From: DASXBA01 sp046729895
Lineage (GTDB): Bacteria; Actinomycetota; Thermoleophilia; Solirubrobacterales; Thermoleophilaceae
Assembly (NCBI GenBank): GCA_046729895.1
Contig: JBKPHP010000182.1
Location: 1 to 21,739 of the forward strand
Length of the DNA stretch: 21,739 nucleotides
Direction: 5' to 3'
Shown here in pieces: positions 13,762-20,422 of the stretch. Each line of letters begins with the position of its first letter. Position 1 is the first letter of the stretch. The notes under the pieces are model-generated. The model saw only the letters and a list, made by a program, of their open reading frames with translations. It made no database searches and was not told the origin of the DNA. A program made the position numbers and the translations under genes.

Positions 13762-14706
13762 ATGCCAGAACCGCACACCGACGGCGCGCACTTAAGCGCC
13801 GACGAGTTCAGCGCGCTGTTTCGGGCGGTGAGCTCCTGGGGGCGCTGGGGCGACGACGACCAGCGCGGCGCGTTGCACCACCTCACTCCGGCTCGCGTCG
13901 CCGCGGCGGCCGGGCTGGTGCGGGAGGGAGTCAGCGTCACGCTGAGCCTGCCCCTGGCCACTGACGCGGCCCCTAGCAACCCCGAGCCGGCGGACCACCA
14001 CATGACGATGCTCACCGACACCGACATCGGCTCAGGATCGCTGCGCTTCGCCAAGGACTACGTGGGCGTCGACTACCACAACGACGGCCACAGCCATATC
14101 GACGCCTTCTGCCACGTCGCCTACGAGGGGTCCCTCTACAACGGCCAGCCTCCGGATGCCGTCACGCAGGAGGGAGCCGGCGTCGACGCCATTGACGTGC
14201 TAAAGGACGGCCTGGTGGGACGCGGCGTGCTGCTCGACGTTCCGCGCCTGCGCGGCGAGCCTTGGCTCGAGCCCGGCGAGCACGTGTTCCGCGACGACCT
14301 CGAGGCGGCCGAGCGGGACCAGGACGTGAACGTGCAGGAGGGCGACATCCTCCTTCTGCGGACCGGCCATGCGCGGCGCCTGCGGGAGCTCGGGCCATGG
14401 GACACGACGACTGCCAAGGCGGGCCTCCATCCCACGGCGATGACGTTCGTGGCCGAGCGGGGCGTCTCCGCGCTGGGGTCCGACGGGAACAGCGACACCG
14501 CGCCGAGCACCACCGACGGCGTCGCCTTCCCGATCCACGTGCTGGCACTCAACGCGATGGGTGTCCACCTGCTCGACTACCTGCAGTTCGAGGACCTCCT
14601 CGGGCGCTGTGAGGAGGCCGGGCGCTGGGAGTTCCTGTTCGCCGCGGCCCCCCTGCGAATCCCGCGTGGGACGGGATCGCCGCTCAACCCGATCGCTCTC
14701 CTCTGA
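13762..14706 (+). CDS. Cyclase family protein (kynurenine formamidase-like metal hydrolase)
   Basis: A protein of about 314 residues of the cyclase family (PF04199), which includes bacterial kynurenine formamidases, isatin hydrolases and polyketide cyclase-like hydrolases. The metal-binding motif is clear: DYHNDGHSHIDAFCHV, with His110, His112, Asp114 and His118 in this numbering, the family's HxxxHxD...H pattern. The fold-conserved GVLLDVPRLRG, GDILLLRTGH and the late FPIHVLALNAMGVHLLDYL are also present. It is soluble and likely cytoplasmic; the amide or lactone substrate is not identifiable. The GAGAGGA site (13746-13752) sits 9 bases before the ATG at 13762, so that start is preferred over the ATG at 13753, which the site touches. 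Its stop overlaps the next gene's ATG (TGATG), coupling it to the mini-DUF389 protein. Confidence 0.85.
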   Translation: MPEPHTDGAHLSADEFSALFRAVSSWGRWGDDDQRGALHHLTPARVAAAAGLVREGVSVTLSLPLATDAAPSNPEPADHHMTMLTDTDIGSGSLRFAKDYVGVDYHNDGHSHIDAFCHVAYEGSLYNGQPPDAVTQEGAGVDAIDVLKDGLVGRGVLLDVPRLRGEPWLEPGEHVFRDDLEAAERDQDVNVQEGDILLLRTGHARRLRELGPWDTTTAKAGLHPTAMTFVAERGVSALGSDGNSDTAPSTTDGVAFPIHVLALNAMGVHLLDYLQFEDLLGRCEEAGRWEFLFAAAPLRIPRGTGSPLNPIALL

Positions 14707-15050
14707 TGCTTCAGCTCAGGAGCTATGGCCCTTCCGCATCCCTTACCGACGTGGGGCGCCGCCTCGAGGACGACGGCGGTGCGCGGAACGTGCCGCTCGC
14801 CCCCGGCGTGCGCCCCGGGCAGGTTCTGCTCAGGGCGGAGGTGCCCCCGGAGTCGGCCGGCACGGTGCTCGACGCCCTTGCGCGCGGCGGAGTGACACGG
14901 GATGTGAGCGTGGCCATCTCGATAACCACCCTCCCGGCCGCCGCCTTGCCCGGGGCGGCCGCCGTCCTCGGCGTCAACGTCGCGATACTGCTGCTGGCCG
15001 GTACGACCACGCTTTTGGTCCAGCGACGGCTCGCACGGATCGCGGAGTAG
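14706..15050 (+). CDS. Miniature DUF389-like protein lacking the membrane core
   Basis: A 114-residue protein that resembles both ends of the DUF389 protein at 12722-13630 but not its middle. Residues 1-68 follow the soluble N-terminal domain (MLQLRSYG start, then LDALARGGVTRDVSV against the full-length LEAIRDLDVRGEDISL). Residues 69-108 correspond to the last helix region: AISITTLPAAALPGAAAV against AISVTTIPAAAYIGVAAG, then LGVNVAILLLAG against LGINVAMLVTGG, and LVQRRLAR against MVQRALLR. About 180 residues of core are absent. It has one to two membrane helices. It overlaps the cyclase stop by one base, so it is translated with it. Whether it is a functional small partner of a DUF389 protein or a decayed copy cannot be told; the intact frame and coupling favour function. 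Confidence 0.72.
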   Translation: MLQLRSYGPSASLTDVGRRLEDDGGARNVPLAPGVRPGQVLLRAEVPPESAGTVLDALARGGVTRDVSVAISITTLPAAALPGAAAVLGVNVAILLLAGTTTLLVQRRLARIAE

Positions 15051-15063
15051 TCCCCGCTCGGCT

Positions 15064-15741
15064 TTACGCCCGCCGTCCCGCCAGGTTGCCGACCAGGATG
15101 CCGATGATCGTTACGAGATAGATCTGGCCGAGCAGCATCTCCATGACCGCCAGCGCGTGCCCGAGCGATGTCGCGGCCGTGAAGTCCCCGAACCCGGTCG
15201 TGGTCAGGACGGTGAAGCTGAAGTACGCTCGGTCACCCGAGGAGCCGTCGGTCCCCTGCGCGAAGTAGGCGCCGCCGTCCACGTGGGCGACGAAGCCGAT
15301 CACGCCGGCGAACAGGAGCCCGACCAGCAGGTAGATGGCGAGCGCCCCGGCGACGGCCTGAACGGTGACGCCGCGCGAGCGAACCAGGCGCAGCAGGCCC
15401 GCGACCAGGCTGAGCGGGACCGCCGTATTCAGCAGCACGATCAGCACTAACGTCGCCCCGACGGGCACGACGCCGGAGGCGACGGAGGCGACCAGCAACA
15501 CGGCTGCGACGCCTATGGCGGTCCCCCGCGCGCGGCGAACGTCGCTCCGCACGCGCGACGTGGCGATCACGACGAGGAGCGCTGCGCTCTGCAGCGCGAC
15601 CACGATGGCGCGGGACCAGTCGGCGCTTGGCGAGAGGATCTCGAAGACCACCAGGACGAAGGCCAGGAGGAGGACGCCGCCGTAGCGGTAGCGTCCCGGA
15701 CGATCCCCGGTGTCGCCCCCGCGGCTGCTGCCGTAGGTCAC
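15064..15741 (-). CDS. Potassium channel family protein
   Basis: A 225-residue membrane protein. Four N-terminal helices (about 21-36, 43-61, 75-90 and 95-118) precede a two-helix ion channel module (outer helix about 128-151, pore loop, inner helix about 195-219). The selectivity filter is TTTGFGD at 180-186, within FTVLTTTGFGDF, the GFG form of the TVGYG signature, so K+ conduction is likely. No RCK or cyclic-nucleotide domain follows. The start is GTG, which overlaps the stop of the CLC gene as GTGA (15738-15741), so it is the last cistron of the respiratory and ion-channel run. It could balance charge movement by the neighbouring bd oxidase or anion channel; this role is inference. Confidence 0.85.
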   Translation of the reverse strand: MTYGSSRGGDTGDRPGRYRYGGVLLLAFVLVVFEILSPSADWSRAIVVALQSAALLVVIATSRVRSDVRRARGTAIGVAAVLLVASVASGVVPVGATLVLIVLLNTAVPLSLVAGLLRLVRSRGVTVQAVAGALAIYLLVGLLFAGVIGFVAHVDGGAYFAQGTDGSSGDRAYFSFTVLTTTGFGDFTAATSLGHALAVMEMLLGQIYLVTIIGILVGNLAGRRA

Positions 15742-17112
15742 GTGCCGGACACGGCTACCGGCGGCGGCTTCTCCGCGGCCTGCGCCTCAACCTCGGGAGG
15801 GGCCTCAGCTGCAGGCGGTTGGGGCAGCAGCTGGATGGTGAGATAGGCCACCACCGCCGCCTCGATGATCAGCGGAGAAGCGCCCACCCCCGACTTGGCC
15901 GTCAGCAGCGTGGCGAGCACGACCGCAGCAAGCGGCAGCTCCAGAGCGGCGGCGATCGCCGCGGCCATGCCCACGGCGACCGCCGGCGTCAGCGGAAATC
16001 CCGGCAGCTTGGCCGCCAACAGGCCACCTGCGGCGCCGAGGAACAGGGACGGAAACACTGGGCCGCCCCGAAAGCTGGCCAGGGACACGCTGTAGGCCAG
16101 TCCCTTGAAGAGCACGAGCAGCGCGAGCGCCGAGAGCGACCAGGCGCCCGGGTTCTCGACCAACGGCGCCAGGGCGTCCTCGCCTGAGAACAGGACCTGG
16201 TTGACTCCGTGGTCGGCCGCCTCGTGGAAGGCGATCCCCAAGCCGGCGACCACGAGCGCGGCGGCGGGTATGAGCAGTAGCGGCCGTGAGGTCACGATCG
16301 GAACGACTCGTCGTGCGAGCGCGAAGATCACGAAGACGCCAACGGCGACCGCGATGGCCACCGGAATCGTCCACAGGAAATCGACCGCGTCGGGCCGGGC
16401 GAAGGCGGGCAACTGCAGCATGGGGAGCGCGTAGCCGCTGGTGCTCAGCCCGGTCCACGATCCCATCCCGATAGAGATCAGCGAACCGATCCCGGCGGCG
16501 AGCAGGCCGGGAAGCAGGATCAGCGACAGCTTCGGCCCTCCCAGTCCGGTTGCTTTCGATCAGGATCACCGCGGCGATGAGCGGCGAGTCGAAGATCATC
16601 GACAGGACGGCGAAGGTCCCAGCGGCGGCGACCACCGTCTGGACCTCCGGGGGCGAGTCCCTGCGGATCAGCCCGAGGGTGAAGACCGCCAGACCGCCGC
16701 CCAGGGCGATGAGGGGCGCCTCCGGGCCGAGCACGAGGCCGAGGCCGATCGTGGCGATGGCGGCCAGCAGGACCCCGGGCAGCTCGACCGGCTTGGTGAA
16801 GCCGGACGCCTGGAGGCCGTTGGCGGGTAGGTGCCCCCCGGTGCCCGGGAGGGACACGATGGCGAAGGCGGTCACCACTCCGGCAATGCCGAGGACCAGC
16901 ACGTACCATCACATCGGCGCGCCGTGGTCGTAGCCGAGGTCCTTCGGGAGATCGGTGAACACCCCCACCTGGATCTGGTGCACCAGCTCCAGGAAACCCC
17001 ACGCGGCGAAGGAGACCACCAGGCCGACCACCGCGGCGAGCACGAGCAGGACGAGGAACCGCCTGCTGCGGATGATCGACATCGGGTCCGGTGTGGCGGC
17101 TGCGTCAGCCAT
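15738..17112 (-). pseudogene. CLC chloride channel/transporter gene with nonsense codon and frameshift
   Basis: Once repaired, the frame encodes a CLC family protein of about 457 residues. Conserved parts are present: LVLGPEAPLIALGGG with the gating-type Glu near residue 131 (the GREGP equivalent), and GGPVFPSLFLGAAGG near the second half (the GxFxP motif). Two lesions are visible. Codon 68 is TGA (16909-16911) where the frame reads DHGAPM then WYVLVLGIAGVV; TGG is the likeliest original. Near codon 186, TTT at 16554-16556 has one base too many: removing it joins AAVILIEATGLGGPKL to the downstream frame (GSWTGLSTSGYALP). The start ATG at 17112 follows the epimerase stop by 9 bases, preceded by TAGGGT. 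The stop overlaps the potassium channel start. The gene is inactive as sequenced unless the lesions are consensus errors; the double hit favours real decay. Confidence 0.8.
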
Positions 17113-17118
17113 CGGGCG

Positions 17119-17124
17119 ACCCTA
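17119..17124 (-). promoter_or_regulatory. Candidate internal -10 element (TAGGGT) for the CLC gene
   Basis: TAGGGT ends 6 bases before the CLC ATG at 17112 and overlaps the TAG stop of the epimerase (17122-17124). It is part of the 12-base TAGGGTCGCCCG that also lies before the GAP gene. It could be an internal leaderless promoter; AGGG could equally be a ribosome site. Confidence 0.35.
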
Positions 17125-18021
17125 CGCGATGCCCCAGCTGCACGTGAACGATTCCCCGGGGTCCAGACGGATCAGCGCCTCGCCCGTCCGGAAGGCGTTG
17201 GGCGGGCACGTCATGGGCTCCACCGCGAGGCTGCGACGGGCGACGTCGGGAAGCGGGTCGCCCGTGAAGAGCATCAGGTAGCGGTAGCCCTCGTCGAGCC
17301 AGAGCGTCACGTTGCCGCCCGCGGGATCGCGAAGCTCGGTGCGCGCACGGCCGTCGCCGTCGCGATCGAGGTCGGTGAAGCAGTTGTCGAGCCTCGTCCC
17401 GCCGATCGGCCTCCCGCCGCGAAAATCGAACTCCGTGTTCTCGACGGATTGGCTCCCGACGGGGATGCCCCGCTCGTCGGACCGCAGCATGGTCCCTCCC
17501 GGCGCACGCAGGACCACGGGGTCGACGGTCGGCGTTCCCACGGTCAGGTAGGGATGGGCGCCGGCCCCGTACGGGCAGGCCTCGGAGCCGACGTTCTCGG
17601 CGGTCGTCTGGACCCGGAGGCCCTCCTCCGTCAGCGCGTACTCGATCGCGAGCGCGAGCGAGAACGGGTAGCCGGGCTGAGGATGGAGCCCGTGCTGCAA
17701 GACCACCCGATGCGGCTCGCGCTCGGCGACGGTCCACGGGATCCAGCGGACGAGTCCGTGGATGGCGTTGTGTTCGCCGACCTGGTTCAGCGGAACCTGA
17801 TGACGCTGCCCCTCAAACTCGTACGCACCGTCCTCGATCCGGTTCGGCCAGGGGATCAACACCTGCCCGCGGCCCGAGGGGCTCATCTCCTCCTCCCCGT
17901 ATCCGTCCACGAGCTCGCGGCCGGCCGCCGAGTAGGCCCGGAGCCCGGCGCCGACCTCGGTCACTAACGCGCTCTGATGATCGAGCGTGAGCTCGATCTG
18001 CTCCCCGGATGGAAGACTCAA
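17122..18021 (-). CDS. Aldose 1-epimerase-like protein
   Basis: A 299-residue soluble protein of the galactose mutarotase/aldose 1-epimerase family, which interconverts the alpha and beta anomers of sugars. Visible family elements are PWPNRIEDGAYEF (58-69), the HG motif with His88 in NAIHGLVRW, AHPYL with catalytic His156, Asp212 in LDNCF and the likely catalytic Glu268 in AVEPMTCPPNAF. The long open frame continues far upstream, but that part overlaps cydB and is a shadow. The natural start is the TTG at 18021, which overlaps the cydB stop as TTGA and has GAAGAGG about 7 bases upstream. It ends 9 bases before the CLC start. Its presence between oxidase and channel genes is unexpected. The family call is firm; the sugar is not known. 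Confidence 0.83.
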   Translation of the reverse strand: MSLPSGEQIELTLDHQSALVTEVGAGLRAYSAAGRELVDGYGEEEMSPSGRGQVLIPWPNRIEDGAYEFEGQRHQVPLNQVGEHNAIHGLVRWIPWTVAEREPHRVVLQHGLHPQPGYPFSLALAIEYALTEEGLRVQTTAENVGSEACPYGAGAHPYLTVGTPTVDPVVLRAPGGTMLRSDERGIPVGSQSVENTEFDFRGGRPIGGTRLDNCFTDLDRDGDGRARTELRDPAGGNVTLWLDEGYRYLMLFTGDPLPDVARRSLAVEPMTCPPNAFRTGEALIRLDPGESFTCSWGIA

Positions 18022-19031
18022 CCCTCCGCCTCTTCCTCGAGGACGCTCCGCTGCCCGAGCGTGTAGAGCAGCACGAGCGCCGGGATGACGACCACAACGG
18101 CCACCGCGAAGACGACGAGCACGGCGGTGAGGGTCTCGCTCGCGGCCGCCCCGTCGGCGATCTTGAGCTTCTGCGGGAGGAGGTAGGGGTATTGGGCAAC
18201 GCCCCAGCCCCAGATCACGGCCACCACGGCGCCGACCGCAAGCGGGCGCACGCCACGCCGCGCTCCGCGCCAGAGCAGCACCAGCGCCCCCAGGCCGAAC
18301 GCCGCCGAGGCCAGCACCAGCGGCAGGCCCTCGCTCGTCAGGCCGTCGTAGATGTAGCGCGCATCCGCGCGCAGGACGAAGATCCCGGCGAAGGCCACCG
18401 CTCCCGCCCCCACCGCCGCCGCGAGGGCTCGGGTCGCGAAATAGCGCTCCAGCTCCGAGTCGCCGAAGCGGCGGGCGTCGCTCACGAGGAAGACCGCTGC
18501 CACGTACGCGCCGGTGGCGACGAACAGGACACCGATCAGAATTGAGACCGGGTTCAACCAGCTCGTGACCGGGTCCCCCTCGGCGTTCCCGACCGGGACG
18601 CGCCCGGAGGCGATCGCGCCGACGACCGTGCCCATGAAGAAGGGTGTGACCACCGACGAGATCGCGAACGCGGCCTCGGCGAGACGCCGATCTCGGGGCC
18701 TGCTGACGACCTTGTGGAAGGCGAACCCGGAGCCTCGCAGCACAATCCCCAGGGCGGCGAGGCAGAGTGGGATGAACAGCGTCGACATGATCGACGCGAA
18801 CGTCGTGGAGAAGGACGTCCAGAGGACCACGAGCACGAAGATCAGCCAAACGTGGTTGGCCTCCCAGACCGGCCCGATTGCCCAGTCGATCAGCTCGCGC
18901 GGCCGCCGGCCACGCTCGCCCCCACCGGCGAGCAGGGCCCAGAACCCGGCGCCGAAGTCGGCGCCGCCGAAGACCGCGTAGAGGGTCACGCCGACCCAGA
19001 GGACAGCCGCCACAGCGTCGGCCTTGCTCAA
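18018..19031 (-). CDS. cydB: Cytochrome bd ubiquinol oxidase subunit II
   Basis: A 337-residue membrane protein of nine or so helices, the second subunit of cytochrome bd oxidase, which pairs with CydA to oxidise quinol and reduce oxygen to water without pumping protons. The N-terminal GGADFGAGFWALLAG (22-36) is the clearest family signature, followed by the loop WAIGPVWEANHVWLIF (50-65) and FHKVVSRPRDRR. The C-terminus has YPYLLPQKLKIADGAAASET, typical of CydB. The start is TTG, overlapping the cydA stop as TTGA (19028-19031), with GGAGGA 6 bases upstream. No cydX or cydCD is in the window, so haem assembly factors must lie elsewhere. Confidence 0.93.
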   Translation of the reverse strand: MSKADAVAAVLWVGVTLYAVFGGADFGAGFWALLAGGGERGRRPRELIDWAIGPVWEANHVWLIFVLVVLWTSFSTTFASIMSTLFIPLCLAALGIVLRGSGFAFHKVVSRPRDRRLAEAAFAISSVVTPFFMGTVVGAIASGRVPVGNAEGDPVTSWLNPVSILIGVLFVATGAYVAAVFLVSDARRFGDSELERYFATRALAAAVGAGAVAFAGIFVLRADARYIYDGLTSEGLPLVLASAAFGLGALVLLWRGARRGVRPLAVGAVVAVIWGWGVAQYPYLLPQKLKIADGAAASETLTAVLVVFAVAVVVVIPALVLLYTLGQRSVLEEEAEG

Positions 19032-20422
19032 CGCGGCTCCTCCGGGGACTCAGGCGGGGCGGGTCGAGGTCCGTAAGGCACGTCGGCCTCGTCGATCTCG
19101 GCCGTTCGCCAGCGACGCGCCATCGCGCGCAGAATGAGCACGGTCACGATCCCGAGCGCTGTGTAGACGAGAACGACCGTCGCCAGGCTGACCCAGACGC
19201 CGTTCGCGTCGGTGACCGCGTCCTTCGTCCGCATGGTGTCGTAGACGATCCAGGGCTGCCGGCCCACCTCGGTCACGATCCAGCCGCACTCGAGTGCGAC
19301 GATGGCCGACAGGCCCGAGACGGCCGTGGCGCGCAGGAACCAGGGCGACCTCGGGATGTCGCGTTTTCGCAGCCAGCTCACGCCGAGCCACAGCCCCAGC
19401 GCGATCAGCGCCGTACAGATGCCCACCATCAGGTCGAAGCACCAGTGGAGCAGCGTGTTGGCGGGTGGCCGCTCGTCCGCCGGCACCGAGTCCAGGCCGG
19501 TCACCTTCGTGTCGGTGCTCCAGCCGACGAGGAACGAGTCGAACCCCGGGATGCCGATGCCGCCCTTGACCCCGTCCGAGGTGCAGCGCCCGAAGATGTA
19601 CTCGGTCACGTGCGTCGAGGTCTCTTGCACGCACTCCATGGCGGCGAACTTGACCGGCTGGTCGTCGGCGATCGAGCGCGCGGCCGTGTCGCCGACGGCG
19701 AATTGGATCGGCGTGACTATCGAGGCGACCGTGAGCGGGATCAGAAGGCCGAGGCGGTGATGACGATCCCGCCGCCCCCTGAGCATCCCGACTGCATACA
19801 CCGACGCGACGAGGAAGCCCGTCACGAGGTAGGCGGCGAGGATCATGTGCGGGACCTCGTAGCCCGTTGCGCGGTTGAAGATCGCGTCCAGCGGGTCCAC
19901 GTCGGTCACGCTGCCGTTCGAGGCGATCTTGAACCCGTCCGGCTGATTCATCCAGGAGTTGACCGCGACGACCGAGAAGGCGCCGCCGATTCCGGCGACC
20001 ACGATCGGGACGCCGGTCCAGAAATGTGCCCAGCCGGAGAGGCGCTTCCAGCCGAATATGTAGATCGCGATGAAGATGGCCTCGGTGAAGAAGAAGATGC
20101 CCTCGATCGCGAACGCGGTTCCGAAGACCTGGCCGAACTTGCCGGTGAACTCCGGCCAGAGCAGGCCGAACTCGAACGAGAGCACGGTGCCCGTGACCGC
20201 GCCCACGGCGAAGGTCACCGCCGCCACCTTCGACCAGCGCTGCGCCAGCTCGAGCGCGACGGGATCCTTGCGGCGCAGCCCGATGTAGTTGGCGATCAGC
20301 ATCAGCGCCGGGAAGGCGACGCCGAGGCTCGCCAGGATGATGTGGAAGCCGAGCGTGAGAGCCATCTGGCTCCGCGCGGCCTCGAGATCGGCGGCTAGTG
20401 GGAGGAGGTTGTCGGCTCCCAC
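19028..20422 (-). CDS. cydA: Cytochrome bd ubiquinol oxidase subunit I
   Basis: A 464-residue membrane protein, the haem-binding subunit of cytochrome bd oxidase, carrying haems b558, b595 and d. By comparison with the Escherichia coli enzyme, His27 matches the His19 ligand, Glu107 matches the conserved Glu99, His192 matches the b558 ligand His186, and Met331 in FDLMVG matches Met393. The quinol-binding loop has QPVKFAAME with Lys258 and Glu263. GRQPW is at 386-390 and is diagnostic. The loop between helices is of the short type common in actinomycetes. The start is GTG at 20422, with GGAGG 7 bases before it, placing it 28 bases inside the end of the NDH-2 frame. The stop overlaps cydB. Confidence 0.95.
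   Translation of the reverse strand: MGADNLLPLAADLEAARSQMALTLGFHIILASLGVAFPALMLIANYIGLRRKDPVALELAQRWSKVAAVTFAVGAVTGTVLSFEFGLLWPEFTGKFGQVFGTAFAIEGIFFFTEAIFIAIYIFGWKRLSGWAHFWTGVPIVVAGIGGAFSVVAVNSWMNQPDGFKIASNGSVTDVDPLDAIFNRATGYEVPHMILAAYLVTGFLVASVYAVGMLRGRRDRHHRLGLLIPLTVASIVTPIQFAVGDTAARSIADDQPVKFAAMECVQETSTHVTEYIFGRCTSDGVKGGIGIPGFDSFLVGWSTDTKVTGLDSVPADERPPANTLLHWCFDLMVGICTALIALGLWLGVSWLRKRDIPRSPWFLRATAVSGLSAIVALECGWIVTEVGRQPWIVYDTMRTKDAVTDANGVWVSLATVVLVYTALGIVTVLILRAMARRWRTAEIDEADVPYGPRPAPPESPEEPR

Noticed and set aside
8571..16911. Selenocysteine or code 4/25 use of TGA
   Set aside because: Neither family uses selenocysteine, no insertion element is evident after either TGA, and TGA ends many intact genes in this window.
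17122..18849. Epimerase as a 575-residue protein
   Set aside because: The first 275 residues are out of frame with cydB and look like a shadow. Epimerase homology begins at the TTG at 18021.
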